The notes: generated by a model from the letters alone, not told the origin. A stretch of DNA of 64,000 nt from Paraburkholderia kururiensis (GCF_034424375.1 NZ_CP139965.1:2232001-2296000); one strand, 5' to 3'; positions 1 through 8,557 are shown, counted from the first letter of the stretch. Numbers and translations are program-made.

Positions 1-377
1 ACGATCCCTCCGCGCACGCGGAAATGGTCGCCCTGCGGGCCGCCGCCGCGTCGCAACGGAACTACCGTCTGCCGGGTTGCGAGTTGTATGTGACGCTCGA
101 GCCGTGCCTCATGTGCGCCGGCGCGATCATGCACGCGCGCATTGCGCGCGTGGTGTTCGGCGCACGGGACCCGAAGACGGGCGCCTGCGGCAGCGTGGTC
201 GACGCCTTCGCCAACACGCAGCTCAATCACCACACCACTGTCACGGGCGGCGTGCTCGAACACGCATGCGGCGACGCGCTGCGCAGCTTCTTCGCCGAGC
301 GGCGGCGGGCCAGCCGCGAGGCGCGGGCCGCGGCAGCCGCCACCGCTCAAGCACCGCATACCGATCTGCCTTCCTGA
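1..377 (+). CDS. tadA: tRNA-specific adenosine deaminase TadA, 5'-truncated by the window edge
   Basis: The reading frame is open from base 3 and enters with DPSAHAEMVALR, the HAE zinc/active-site motif of the cytidine-deaminase fold. The second motif, EPCLMCAGAIMHARI, follows and supplies the two zinc-binding cysteines. The downstream segment with FGARDPKTGACGS is typical of TadA. The enzyme deaminates A34 to inosine in the tRNA-Arg(ACG) anticodon wobble position. The N-terminus lies outside the window. An Ala/Arg-rich C-terminal tail extends past the conserved domain, as often seen in GC-rich betaproteobacteria. The next gene starts 30 bases downstream on the same strand, so the two may be co-transcribed. 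Confidence 0.95.
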   Translation, partial: DPSAHAEMVALRAAAASQRNYRLPGCELYVTLEPCLMCAGAIMHARIARVVFGARDPKTGACGSVVDAFANTQLNHHTTVTGGVLEHACGDALRSFFAERRRASREARAAAAATAQAPHTDLPS

Positions 378-407
378 CCCACGACGACGACACGACTGCT
401 TCCTGCC

Positions 408-1337
408 ATGACCGCTCATGCCCGTACCATTTTGCTGATCGCCCCTTCGGGCTACCCGCACGATCCGGACGCCATCACGCGGGCCGTCGAGCGGCTGCGC
501 GCGGAGGGGCATCGCGTGGAGGGAATAGAGGCGCTCGCGCGGCGTTACCAGCGGTTCGCGGGTACCGACGGCGAGCGTGCCGCGGAACTGAACCGGCTCG
601 CCGATGCCTCGCAGCCGCTGCCCGACATCGTGCTCGCCGTGCGCGGCGGTTACGGCGCGGTGCGCATCCTGCACGGGCTCGACTATGAAGGCTTGCAGCG
701 GCGGCTGCGCGGCCAGCCGGTCGCGCTCGTCGGGCATAGCGACTTCACCGCGATCCAGCTTGCGCTGCTCGCGCGCGCCGGCCTCGTGACGTTCGGCGGT
801 CCGATGCTCGCGAGCGACTTCGGCGCCGAAGAACTGAGCCCGTTCACCATGGAGCACTTCTGGCAGGCGCTATCCAGGCCGTCTTTCACGCTCGAGGTCG
901 AGGCGCCGCAGACCCAGGCTGCGAGCGTCGCGGGCACGCTGTGGGGAGGCAACCTGGCGGTGCTGTCGTCGCTGGTGGGTACGCCCTACATGCCGCCTGT
1001 GGAAGGCGGCATCCTGTTTCTCGAAGACGTCAACGAGCAGCCGTTTCGCGTCGAACGGATGATCTATCAGCTGCACCTGGCTGGCATTCTGGCGCGCCAG
1101 CAGGCGCTCGTGCTGGGCGGCTTTTCGGGCGGCAAGGCGTTCGACTACGACAACGGCTACGACCTCGCGGCCATGATCGAGCAGGTGCGCGCGGTGGTCG
1201 GCATTCCGGTCATCACGGGTTTGCCGTTCGGCCATATCGCCGACATGGTGACGCTGCCCGTGGGCGCAAGGGCGAAGCTGGATGCCGATGCCAACGGGTT
1301 CAGGCTCGCGGTGAGCGGCTATCCGCACCTGGGGTAA
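408..1337 (+). CDS. ldcA: LD-carboxypeptidase (muramoyltetrapeptide carboxypeptidase), peptidase S66
   Basis: The 309-residue protein matches the S66 family in length and layout. The probable nucleophile is Ser111 in VGHSDFTAI. The acidic catalytic residue is in FLEDVNEQPFRVERM (Glu206 or Glu210), and the catalytic His is His276 in GLPFGHIADM. The enzyme removes the terminal D-Ala from cytoplasmic murein tetrapeptides during cell-wall recycling. There is no signal peptide, consistent with a cytoplasmic role. A hairpin followed by six T residues lies about 30 bases after the stop and probably ends the tadA-ldcA transcript. Confidence 0.93.
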   Translation: MTAHARTILLIAPSGYPHDPDAITRAVERLRAEGHRVEGIEALARRYQRFAGTDGERAAELNRLADASQPLPDIVLAVRGGYGAVRILHGLDYEGLQRRLRGQPVALVGHSDFTAIQLALLARAGLVTFGGPMLASDFGAEELSPFTMEHFWQALSRPSFTLEVEAPQTQAASVAGTLWGGNLAVLSSLVGTPYMPPVEGGILFLEDVNEQPFRVERMIYQLHLAGILARQQALVLGGFSGGKAFDYDNGYDLAAMIEQVRAVVGIPVITGLPFGHIADMVTLPVGARAKLDADANGFRLAVSGYPHLG

Positions 1338-1368
1338 GAGGCGGCGCGCATCGGGGAAGCGCAGGCGG

Positions 1369-1401
1369 AGCGGGTTCCATTCACGAATGGCCCGCTTTTT
1401 T
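1369..1401 (+). terminator. Rho-independent terminator after ldcA
   Basis: Arms AGCGGG/CCCGCT and CCATTC/GAATGG form a two-part stem with a TT bulge, followed directly by six T residues (1396-1401). It lies 32 bases after the ldcA stop. Confidence 0.8.
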
Positions 1402-1469
1402 CTTTTGCTTTCTTCTATGTTCTTCGCGGCGTCGAGGCCGGGTGGCCTCGCAAGGCCTGTCCGACGGGC

Positions 1470-1727
1470 TCAGCGCGGCACGCTGGGCGCCGCACGAGGC
1501 GCCGGGCTCGCGGTGCCGCCACTGCCGGATTTCACGCATTTGTCGCCGGGGCTCACATCGAGCCCCCAGTCACCGTGTTCGTACCAGTCGTCGCCGAGCA
1601 ATTCGGACGGATGCTGGGTGCGGCTTTGCCCGTTGCCGCAGCGCATGTCGTTCGCGGGACAGTAGTGGTCGCAGCCCCAGCAGATGCGCTCCGGACGCAG
1701 GGGGTGTAGCGGAAAGACCTTGACCAT
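1470..1727 (-). CDS. DUF3079 family small cysteine-rich protein
   Basis: This 85-residue product begins MVKVFPLHPLRPERICWGCD and carries a CxxC...C...C arrangement (ICWGCDHYCPANDMRCGNG) followed by RTQHPSELLGDDWYEHGDW. This is the DUF3079 pattern common in Burkholderiales and other proteobacteria; its function is unknown. The four closely spaced cysteines suggest a small metal-binding protein (inference). The start at 1727 has a purine-rich GGGAGAA box just upstream on the minus strand, and known members begin at this point. The frame is open 15 codons further upstream but that part does not look conserved. The C-terminal 25 residues are low-complexity Ala/Pro/Ser. Confidence 0.85.
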   Translation of the reverse strand: MVKVFPLHPLRPERICWGCDHYCPANDMRCGNGQSRTQHPSELLGDDWYEHGDWGLDVSPGDKCVKSGSGGTASPAPRAAPSVPR

Positions 1728-1907
1728 GCGTGTTCTCCCGGCGAAGCCATCGCGACAACGCAAAAGCATCATTATCGGGCTCGGCCTGGCAGCGGAGCCG
1801 GGTCTGAATGACGCACAGACGCGTGCCGGCTTTGGCGTGGGTCAATTCCGATGGCCTTGCCAGGGCCGTGTGCGTGGCCGCTGTTCCAGCCGTCGTTCTG
1901 CCTGGTT

Positions 1908-1921
1908 TTTTGTTGACAAAA
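1908..1921. promoter_or_regulatory. Perfect palindrome TTTTGT-TG-ACAAAA, candidate GntR-type operator
   Basis: Fourteen bases with six-base arms and a TG centre. The core TTGTTGACAA is shared with the site at 2077-2088, 169 bases downstream. The TNGTnnACNA-like core is typical of FadR/FCD-class GntR regulators. No GntR gene is present in the window, so the cognate regulator is unknown. Confidence 0.45.
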
Positions 1922-2076
1922 TTAGCGGTGAGCCGATCGACCAAGGTGTCTTTCTGAACTCGCTGCAATCCTTGCAGAACCCCGCCGTAACGCCAAAAGA
2001 GGCCAGAGCTTAGGTGCTTTGAAGCCCTGCAGCAGCAAACCCCATCCGCTCATCTCCGCGAAAACCCCACTCAAAA

Positions 2077-2108
2077 ATTGTTGACAATCTTTATGTCCAT
2101 CCTAAGAT
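2077..2108 (+). promoter_or_regulatory. Sigma-70 promoter overlapped by an ATTGT-TG-ACAAT operator
   Basis: The -35 hexamer is TTGACA (2081-2086) and the -10 hexamer is TAAGAT (2103-2108), with a 16-base spacer, so transcription would begin near 2115. The palindrome ATTGTTGACAAT (2077-2088) covers the -35 box, so a bound protein would block RNA polymerase. The promoter is placed to drive the permease and racemase genes. Confidence 0.65.
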
Positions 2109-2224
2109 AACCACCATAACGGCGCCTGCACGGGCGAACGTGCTTCACCCGGGCGCCGGCCATCGGCGCCGACGTGCCTGCACGTGGTGCGCCGCGCACT
2201 GAAACGAATCCAGGACAGTACCCA

Positions 2225-2257
2225 CGTCGAGGCGAGCGCCGCGGTCTCGCCTCGACG
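2225..2257 (+). other. Strong 12-bp hairpin in the permease leader
   Basis: Arms CGTCGAGGCGAG (2225-2236) and CTCGCCTCGACG (2246-2257) are perfectly complementary around a 9-base loop. Two smaller perfect stems lie nearby (2152-2170 and 2266-2280). No T tract follows, so it is not an intrinsic terminator. A structured 5' leader or RNA-stability element is possible. Confidence 0.5.
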
Positions 2258-2476
2258 ACAAACGCCGTACGCAAAGTACGCAGGCCACCGTGGCGCCCCA
2301 TGCCATTTCGCCGGCGCTCAATTTGGCTGACGAGCCGGCAGGCCGCGGCGCAACGCGCCTGCGAGCCCGCCGGCAACTGGCATGAGGGATGCAGCACAGC
2401 GGCGGCTGCCCGCCGTCGACGAAAAGCGAAAGGCGAAAGGCAGCGGTCGGCGGTTCCATCTCACGGAGGAGGAGTC

Positions 2477-3979
2477 ATGGCTCAGTTCAGTGCGGCGCAA
2501 GGTGCGCCGGCAGCATCCGCTTACGACGATGCGCAGTCGGGCAACGCAGGCGTGGACGGCGACGTCCTCGTGCCCGCGGGCTACAGCGAGCGTCTCTACA
2601 ACCACGACCTCGCGCCGTTGCGTCACCAGACCTGGGGCGCCTACAACATCTTCGCGTTCTGGATGTCGGACGTGCACAGCGTGGGCGGCTACGTGTTCGC
2701 GGGCAGTCTCTTCGCGCTGGGCCTCACGAGCTGGCAGGTGCTGATCGCGCTGCTCGTGGGCATCGGCATCGTGAACGTGCTGTGCAATCTCATCGCACGG
2801 CCCAGCCAGATGCATGGCGTGCCGTACCCCGTGGCGTGCCGCGCGACCTTCGGCGTGCTCGGCGCGAACATTCCCGCCGTGATCCGCGGGCTCATCGCGG
2901 TGGCGTGGTACGGCATCCAGACCTACCTTGCGTCGAGCGCGCTCGTCATCGTCGTGCTCAAGTTCTTCCCGCAACTGATGCCGTATGCCGACCTGCATCG
3001 GCATGGCTTCGCAGGTCTTTCGGCGCTCGGCTGGACCGGCTTTATGACGCTCTGGGTCTTGCAGGCGCTGGTGTTCTGGAACGGCATGGAGACCATCAAG
3101 AAGTTCATCGACTTCGCCGGCCCCGCCGTCTACGTGGTGATGTTCGTGCTGGCGGGCTACATGGTGTGGCGCGCGGGCTGGAACAACATCGGCATCAACC
3201 TCGGCGGAGTGAAGTATCACGGCATGGAGGTGCTGCCCGTCATGGTGACGGCCATCTCGCTCGTGGTCTCGTATTTCTCGGGACCGATGCTGAACTTCGG
3301 CGACTTCTCGCGCTACGGCAAGAGTTTTCGCAGCGTGCAGCGCGGCAACTTCTGGGGGCTGCCCGTCAACTTCCTCGCGTTCTCGCTCGTGACGGTAGTG
3401 ACCACGTCGGCCACGCTGCCGGTGTTCGGACAACTGATTACCGACCCCGTCGAAACGGTGGGTCGCATCGATCAGCCCACGGCCGTGGTGCTGGGCGCGT
3501 TGACCTTCACCATCGCCACCATCGGCATCAACATCGTCGCGAACTTCGTGTCGCCGGCATTCGACTTTTCGAACGTCGCGCCGCGTCTCATCAGCTGGCG
3601 CGCAGGCGGCATGCTGGCGGCAGTGGCCTCCGTCTTCATCACGCCGTGGAACCTCTTCAACAACCCGGCCGTGATCCATTACACGCTCGACGTGCTGGGC
3701 AGCTTCATCGGGCCGCTCTACGGCGTGCTCGTGACCGACTTCTACCTCGTGAAGCGCCAGAAGCTCGATACAGCCGACCTCTACACCGTGTCGCCGACGG
3801 GCGCTTACTGGTACCGCAACGGCGTCAACTATCGGGCGGTGGCCGCGCTACTGCCCGCGGCGCTGATCGCGGTGGCGTGTGTGCTCGTACCTCACCTCGA
3901 TAGCCTCGCGAACTTCTCGTGGTTCATCGGCGCGGGGCTGGGCGCGGTTTTTTATCGAGCGATGGCGGTCACGCGCTGA
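2477..3979 (+). CDS. NCS1-family permease, probable allantoin/hydantoin/purine transporter
   Basis: The 500-residue membrane protein belongs to the nucleobase:cation symporter-1 family. Near the N-terminus it has SERLYNHDLAPLRHQTWGAYN and FAFWMSDVHSVGGYVFAG, equivalent to the family's conserved first helix, followed by about twelve hydrophobic segments. The ATG at 2477 is preceded by a near-perfect Shine-Dalgarno GGAGGAGG; the frame is open 101 codons upstream but lacks family similarity there. The gene sits 22 bases ahead of an allantoin/hydantoin racemase and upstream of the allantoin degradation genes, so allantoin is the most likely substrate (inference from context). Uracil, cytosine or hydantoin specificity cannot be excluded. 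Confidence 0.9.
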   Translation: MAQFSAAQGAPAASAYDDAQSGNAGVDGDVLVPAGYSERLYNHDLAPLRHQTWGAYNIFAFWMSDVHSVGGYVFAGSLFALGLTSWQVLIALLVGIGIVNVLCNLIARPSQMHGVPYPVACRATFGVLGANIPAVIRGLIAVAWYGIQTYLASSALVIVVLKFFPQLMPYADLHRHGFAGLSALGWTGFMTLWVLQALVFWNGMETIKKFIDFAGPAVYVVMFVLAGYMVWRAGWNNIGINLGGVKYHGMEVLPVMVTAISLVVSYFSGPMLNFGDFSRYGKSFRSVQRGNFWGLPVNFLAFSLVTVVTTSATLPVFGQLITDPVETVGRIDQPTAVVLGALTFTIATIGINIVANFVSPAFDFSNVAPRLISWRAGGMLAAVASVFITPWNLFNNPAVIHYTLDVLGSFIGPLYGVLVTDFYLVKRQKLDTADLYTVSPTGAYWYRNGVNYRAVAALLPAALIAVACVLVPHLDSLANFSWFIGAGLGAVFYRAMAVTR

Positions 3980-4001
3980 TCGCTCAACCTTGGGAGTCAC
4001 C

Positions 4002-4787
4002 ATGCGCATCAAGCTCATCAATCCGAACACCACCCAGCGCATGACCGATGCAATGGGCCGCTGCGCGCGCGACGTCGCGGCGGCAGGCACCGAAGTCGTG
4101 GCGGTCAGCCCGACCATGGGGCCGCCTTCCATCGAAGGCTATTACGACGAGGCGATGGCCACGCCGGGCCTGCTCGCCGAAGTGGCCGCGGGCGAACGCG
4201 AAGGCTTCGATGCCTACGTGATCGCCTGTTTCGGCGACCCCGGGCTGTACGCAGCACGCGAGCTGGCGCGCGGGCCGGTGATCGGCATTGCCGAGGCCGC
4301 GATGCACGCGGCGAGCGTGCTGGCACCGGGCTTTTCGGTGGTGACGACGCTGGCCCGCACACGGTCGATGGCCTGGCATCTGGCCGAGCGCTACGGCATG
4401 CGGCGCTTCTGCCGCAACGTGCGCGCGACCGACGTCGCGGTGCTCGATCTGGATCGGCCCGGTTCGGCGGCACGCGAGCTGATCGTGGACGAATGCCACC
4501 GGGCACTCGACGAAGACGGCGCCGAGGCCATCGTGCTGGGCTGTGCCGGCATGGCCGAGCTGTGCGCCTACGTGGAAGACGCCGTGGGCGTGCCGGTGGT
4601 AGAGGGCGTGACGGCCGCGGTGAAGTGGGCCGAAGCGCTCGTCACGTTGCGGCTCGGCACGGCCAAGCGCGGCGACTTCGCGCGGCCGCTTCCGAAGCGT
4701 TACGACGGCGACTTCGAACGCTTCAGCCCCGGCGATGACGGCGTGCCGGATGGGGAGGTGCCGAAGACGGCGTATCGGTTCGGCTGA
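4002..4787 (+). CDS. Asp/Glu/hydantoin racemase family; probable allantoin racemase
   Basis: The 261-residue protein starts MRIKLINPNTT, the conserved N-terminus of hydantoin/allantoin racemases. It carries both catalytic cysteines: Cys76 in IACFGDPGL and Cys181 in VLGCAGMAEL. The family interconverts enantiomers by a two-base cysteine mechanism without a cofactor. Because allantoinases are stereoselective, a racemase beside an allantoin-type permease and the puuE gene would let the cell use both enantiomers (inference). A Shine-Dalgarno GGGAG lies at 3992-3996. It probably shares a transcript with the permease. Confidence 0.88.
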   Translation: MRIKLINPNTTQRMTDAMGRCARDVAAAGTEVVAVSPTMGPPSIEGYYDEAMATPGLLAEVAAGEREGFDAYVIACFGDPGLYAARELARGPVIGIAEAAMHAASVLAPGFSVVTTLARTRSMAWHLAERYGMRRFCRNVRATDVAVLDLDRPGSAARELIVDECHRALDEDGAEAIVLGCAGMAELCAYVEDAVGVPVVEGVTAAVKWAEALVTLRLGTAKRGDFARPLPKRYDGDFERFSPGDDGVPDGEVPKTAYRFG

Positions 4788-5112
4788 GGTTTGGTTGTGA
4801 TGGACGCGAGGTCGGCGATGGCGGGCAATGAGCGCTCCCGTCGCAAACAGCGCATGGCAGCGACTGCATAGCGGCAGCACCATGTCGACACCGTGTCAGC
4901 TTCGGGCACCACGCCCACGTCACATTTGCGCACCGCACATACATCGCCGCTGACGGGCACTATCTCGCCCGCTGTATGGGCGCTTCGGGCCGATTTCGCT
5001 ACACTGGTCCGGTCCTGAAGGCGGGCGCTATCGGCGCATTGCGCGGGCTGCACATCGGCCCCTCACCGCCACCCTGTACCGCCTTCTTCCGTTCCGACAC
5101 TTGCGTTCCATC
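4788..5112. other. Intergenic region upstream of puuE
   Basis: 325 bases without a supported gene. A TACACT -10-like hexamer occurs at 5000-5005 in the expected position for a puuE promoter, but no good -35 partner is seen. No terminator was recognised after the racemase gene. Confidence 0.5.
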
Positions 5113-6063
5113 ATGACACTCGACTCTCACTATCCCCGCGATCTGGCCGGCTACGGCCGTCATCCCGTGCAGGCCGACTGGCCCGGCCGCGCGCGCGTTG
5201 CGGTGCAGTTCGTCCTCAACTACGAAGAAGGCGGCGAGAACTGCGTGCTGCACGGCGACCCGGCGTCCGAGCAGTTCCTCTCCGAGATCGTGGGCGCAGC
5301 GGCGTATCCGTCGCGCCACATGAGCATGGAGTCGATCTACGAATACGGTTCGCGCGCCGGCGTGTGGCGCATTCTGCGCGAGTTCGAAAAGCGCGGCCTG
5401 CCGCTTACGGTGTTCGGCATCGGCATGGCGATGGAGCGCAACCCCGAGGTCGCGAAAGCGTTCGTCGAACTGGGCCACGAGATTGCGTGTCACGGCTATC
5501 GCTGGATTCACTATCAGGACATGGCGCCCGAGCGCGAAGCGGAACACATGCGGCTCGGCATGCAGGCCATCGAGCGCGTCACGGGCGTGCGGCCGCTCGG
5601 CTGGTACACCGGGCGCGACAGTCCGAACACACACCGGCTCGTCGCCGAATACGGCGGCTTTCTCTACGACTCCGACTACTACGGCGACGACCTGCCGTTC
5701 TGGATGGACGTGGAAGTCACGGGCGGCGCCAAGGTGCCGCAGCTCATCGTGCCGTACACGCTCGACACCAACGACATGCGCTTCGCGACGCCGCAGGGCT
5801 TCAACACCGCGGACCACTTCTTCACCTACCTGCGCGACGCCTTCGACGTGCTCTACGAAGAGGGCGCCGAAGCGCCGAAGATGATGTCGGTGGGCATGCA
5901 TTGCCGGCTGCTGGGCCGCCCGGGGCGTTTTCGCGCGTTGCAGCGCTTTCTCGATCACATCGAGCAGCACGACCGCGTGTGGGTGACGCGCCGCATCGAC
6001 ATCGCGCGCCATTGGCGCGAGCGGCATCCGTATGCGCAGACGGGCCGCGGAGCCGCGGCATGA
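5113..6063 (+). CDS. puuE: Allantoinase PuuE (polysaccharide-deacetylase fold)
   Basis: The 316-residue protein has the PuuE opening YPRDLAGYGRHP and the signature VQFVLNYEEGGENCVLHGD. Later motifs include GHEIACHGYRWIHYQDM and GWYTGRDSPNTHRL, characteristic of this NodB-fold allantoinase, which hydrolyses allantoin to allantoate and is unrelated to the classical amidohydrolase allantoinase. The ATG at 5113 fits the family N-terminus; a TTG four codons upstream is possible. The stop overlaps the uraD start in an ATGA junction, implying translational coupling. It heads the puuE-uraD-alc-allA unit. Confidence 0.95.
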   Translation: MTLDSHYPRDLAGYGRHPVQADWPGRARVAVQFVLNYEEGGENCVLHGDPASEQFLSEIVGAAAYPSRHMSMESIYEYGSRAGVWRILREFEKRGLPLTVFGIGMAMERNPEVAKAFVELGHEIACHGYRWIHYQDMAPEREAEHMRLGMQAIERVTGVRPLGWYTGRDSPNTHRLVAEYGGFLYDSDYYGDDLPFWMDVEVTGGAKVPQLIVPYTLDTNDMRFATPQGFNTADHFFTYLRDAFDVLYEEGAEAPKMMSVGMHCRLLGRPGRFRALQRFLDHIEQHDRVWVTRRIDIARHWRERHPYAQTGRGAAA

Positions 6064-6596
6064 AGGCCATGCGCCATACCCTCGACCAGATCAACACGCT
6101 GCCTGTCGGCGCGTTCGTCGCGGCGCTCTCGGGCATCTTCGAACATTCGCCGTGGGTGCCCGAGGCTGTCGCGGGCGAGCGGCCGTTCGCGAGCATCGAC
6201 GCGCTGCATCGCGCGATGTCGAAGGCCGTGGAAACGGCGGGCGAAGCGAGGCAGCTTGCGCTCGTCAACGCGCACCCGGAACTGGCAGGCAAGGCCGCGG
6301 TGCGTGGCGAGTTGACCGCCGAATCCACGCGCGAGCAGAGCGGCGCGGGGCTCGATCAATGCACGCAGGAAGAGTTCGACCGGCTTCAGCAGTTGAACCG
6401 CACGTACCGCGAAAAATTCGGCTTTCCGTTCATTCTCGCCGTGCGCGGCTACGACCGGCACGGCATCATCGCGAACTTCGAAGCACGCGTGAACAACAGC
6501 CGCGCCGACGAATTGCGCGCGAGCCTCGACCAGATTTACCGCATCGCGCGCTTCAGGCTCGACGAACTCATCGACGAGCCGGCGCCGCGTGCCTGA
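6060..6596 (+). CDS. uraD: 2-oxo-4-hydroxy-4-carboxy-5-ureidoimidazoline (OHCU) decarboxylase
   Basis: The 178-residue product shows the OHCU decarboxylase pattern: FVAALSGIFEHSPWVPEAV near the N-terminus, the catalytic-region LVNAHPELAGKAA with His72, LTAESTREQSGAGLD and FPFILAVRGYDRHGI. It decarboxylates OHCU to S-allantoin. The start ATG overlaps the puuE stop by four bases; an internal ATG at codon 4 is an alternative. Its combination with PuuD and UraH, encoded nearby on the other strand, completes urate to allantoin. Confidence 0.95.
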   Translation: MKAMRHTLDQINTLPVGAFVAALSGIFEHSPWVPEAVAGERPFASIDALHRAMSKAVETAGEARQLALVNAHPELAGKAAVRGELTAESTREQSGAGLDQCTQEEFDRLQQLNRTYREKFGFPFILAVRGYDRHGIIANFEARVNNSRADELRASLDQIYRIARFRLDELIDEPAPRA

Positions 6597-6665
6597 CGGC
6601 CTCACACACACCGACCGTTGCCAAAGACGGCATCTCCCGACACAGACACACCAAGGAAGACAACG

Positions 6666-7676
6666 ATGGCACTCCCGATTCTCGATCCCAACGCGCCCGA
6701 CTTCACGCGCCGCTACGTCAATCTCGCGGACCCGCGCCTGGGCGCCGCGGCGCTCGAGGCCAGCGACGATTTCTTCGCGCCGAAGGACCGCATGCTGAAT
6801 CCCGAGCCGGCCGTCTTCATTCCGGGCAAGTACGACGAGCACGGCAAGTGGATGGACGGCTGGGAAACGCGCCGCAAGCGCACGGCAGGCTACGACTGGT
6901 GCATCGTGAAGCTCGCGCGGCCGGGCGTCATCAAGGGACTCGACATCGATACGAGCCACTTCACGGGCAACTTCCCGCCCGCGGCGTCCATCGAGGCCGC
7001 GTATGTGGTTGACGGTGCGCCCGGCGCCGCCACGCAGTGGACCGAGATCGTGCCGTCCACCACGCTTCAGGGCAACAGCCACCACTACGTCGACGTGACG
7101 AACACGGGCGTCTTCACGCACCTGCGCGTGAACATCTATCCCGACGGCGGCATTGCGCGGCTGCGCGTGTACGGGCAGCCGCAGGTGGACCGGTCGGGCG
7201 CGAGCCGCAGCGAACTGTTCGATCTGGCCGCGATGGAAAACGGCGCCTACGTGGTGGCCGCGAACAACCAGCATTTCGGCGCGGCCTCGAGCCTCCTCAT
7301 GCCGGGCCGCGGCGTCAACATGGGCGACGGCTGGGAAACGCGCCGCCGCCGTGAGCCGGGCAACGACTGGGCCATCATCGCGCTCGCGCAGCCCGGCGTG
7401 ATCCGCAAGATCGAAGTGGACACGGCGCACTTCAAGGGCAACTATCCGGACCGCTGCTCGGTTCAGGCCGCACGCGTGACGGGCGGCACCGACAGCTCGC
7501 TCGTCACGCAGGCGATGTTCTGGCCCGTGCTGCTCGGCGAACAGAAATTGCAGATGGACGCGCAGCATTATTTCGAAGCGGAACTGGCGGCGCTCGGTCC
7601 CGTGACGCACGTGCGCTTCAACATCATTCCGGATGGCGGCGTCTCGCGTCTGCGTCTGTGGGGCACGCTGGCATGA
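6666..7676 (+). CDS. alc: Allantoicase
   Basis: The 336-residue protein is built of two homologous beta-sandwich repeats. The repeat markers are YDWCIVKLARPGVIKGLDI with DTSHFTGNFP in the first half and NDWAIIALAQPGVIRKIEV with DTAHFKGNYP in the second. The enzyme converts allantoate to ureidoglycolate and urea. The ATG at 6666 has an AAGGAAG ribosome-binding site. Its stop overlaps the next start by four bases (ATGA), indicating coupled translation with allA. Confidence 0.96.
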   Translation: MALPILDPNAPDFTRRYVNLADPRLGAAALEASDDFFAPKDRMLNPEPAVFIPGKYDEHGKWMDGWETRRKRTAGYDWCIVKLARPGVIKGLDIDTSHFTGNFPPAASIEAAYVVDGAPGAATQWTEIVPSTTLQGNSHHYVDVTNTGVFTHLRVNIYPDGGIARLRVYGQPQVDRSGASRSELFDLAAMENGAYVVAANNQHFGAASSLLMPGRGVNMGDGWETRRRREPGNDWAIIALAQPGVIRKIEVDTAHFKGNYPDRCSVQAARVTGGTDSSLVTQAMFWPVLLGEQKLQMDAQHYFEAELAALGPVTHVRFNIIPDGGVSRLRLWGTLA

Positions 7677-8200
7677 GCACAGCAACCATGAAGATGCTCG
7701 CAATCGAGCCGCTCACGCGCGCTGCGTTCGCGCCGTTCGGCGACGTGATCGAACTGGAGGGCGCGAAGCAGATTCCCATCAACCTCGGCACCACGATGCG
7801 CTATCACGACCTCGCGAAGGTCGACGTGGCCGACGAAGGCGGCCGTCCGCTCGTCAATCTCTTTCGCGGCCAGCCGCGGCGGTTGCCCTTCGAGGTGAAG
7901 ATGCTGGAGCGTCATCCGCTCGGCTCACAGGCGTTCGTGCCGCTCAACGACCGGCCGTATCTGGTCGTCGTGGCGCCGGCGGGCGTGCTCGACCCGCGCG
8001 GCATTCGCGCCTTCGTGACGAGCGGCTGGCAGGGCGTGAACTACGCGAAGGGCGTCTGGCACCATCCGCTCATCGCGCTCGGCGAGGTGAGCGACTTCAT
8101 CGTGGTGGATCGCGGCGGCGATGGGCTCAACCTCAACGAGCAGGACCTCGAAGAATCGCTGTGGCTCACGGAAGAGGCGTTGAAAGCGGTGGTTCGTTGA
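7673..8200 (+). CDS. allA: Ureidoglycolate lyase
   Basis: The 175-residue cupin-fold enzyme carries FAPFGDVIE near its N-terminus, VNLFRGQPRRLPFEVKMLER in the middle and YAKGVWHHPLIAL near the end, all diagnostic of AllA. It splits ureidoglycolate into glyoxylate and urea, the last step of this allantoin route. Translation is coupled to alc by the ATGA overlap. A strong intrinsic terminator follows 66 bases after the stop. The product glyoxylate could feed the reductase encoded at 19248. Confidence 0.95.
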   Translation: MSTATMKMLAIEPLTRAAFAPFGDVIELEGAKQIPINLGTTMRYHDLAKVDVADEGGRPLVNLFRGQPRRLPFEVKMLERHPLGSQAFVPLNDRPYLVVVAPAGVLDPRGIRAFVTSGWQGVNYAKGVWHHPLIALGEVSDFIVVDRGGDGLNLNEQDLEESLWLTEEALKAVVR

Positions 8201-8266
8201 ACGCGCGTTGAGTCGGGGTCGCCGCTGGTGGAAGGCGATAACGGTGCGTGCGTGGAAAGAAGAACG

Positions 8267-8297
8267 GCCCGCGGCTGAATTGGCCGCGGGCTTTTTT
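8267..8297 (+). terminator. Intrinsic terminator of the puuE-uraD-alc-allA unit
   Basis: Arms GCCCGCGGC and GCCGCGGGC are perfectly complementary around a TGAATTG loop and are followed by six T residues. Confidence 0.88.
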
Positions 8298-8515
8298 GTA
8301 CCCGGACGTCGAGGAACGATCTGGGGTGAGCGCGCGATGCCTGCGCCGCTTTGTTCTGCGCGAGGCGAGGAGGCGTTGCGGATAGCGATGGCGCTACGCA
8401 GTTCGCGCGGCGATGTCGATTGCCATGAGCATGGCGAGTCGAACGGTACGGGGGACTGAGCCAGCGGTCCGCCCATCAAGCAACGCCATCGAGCCACACC
8501 ACCAACGTCGCAAGC

Positions 8516-8557
8516 AAAAAAGCCCGACCATCGCGCTCCATCTGGCGATCGCCGGGC
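8516..8557 (-). terminator. Intrinsic terminator of puuD
   Basis: Read on the minus strand, GCCCGGCGATCGC pairs with GCGATGGTCGGGC (13 positions, one mismatch, one G-T pair) and runs into a T6 tract. It lies 45 bases after the puuD stop. Confidence 0.82.

Larger units (their letters stand above)
1728..2476. other. Long intergenic region upstream of the NCS1 permease
   Basis: About 750 bases with no convincing gene. It contains two TTGTTGACAA-type palindromes, one good sigma-70 promoter (2081-2108) and a roughly 360-base transcribed leader with strong hairpins. Small open frames here lack ribosome-binding sites and recognisable similarity. Confidence 0.7.

Noticed and set aside
1570..1968. 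Minus-strand frame starting TTG with QKDTLVDRLTANFV, faintly like a GntR N-terminus, next to GntR-like palindromes
   Set aside because: The resemblance covers under 20 residues, there is no helix-turn-helix, and most of the frame overlaps the DUF3079 gene out of frame.
2174..2476. N-terminal extension of the NCS1 permease by 101 codons
   Set aside because: The extension is Arg/Ala-rich and unlike the family, while ATG 2477 has a near-perfect Shine-Dalgarno and the right family N-terminus.
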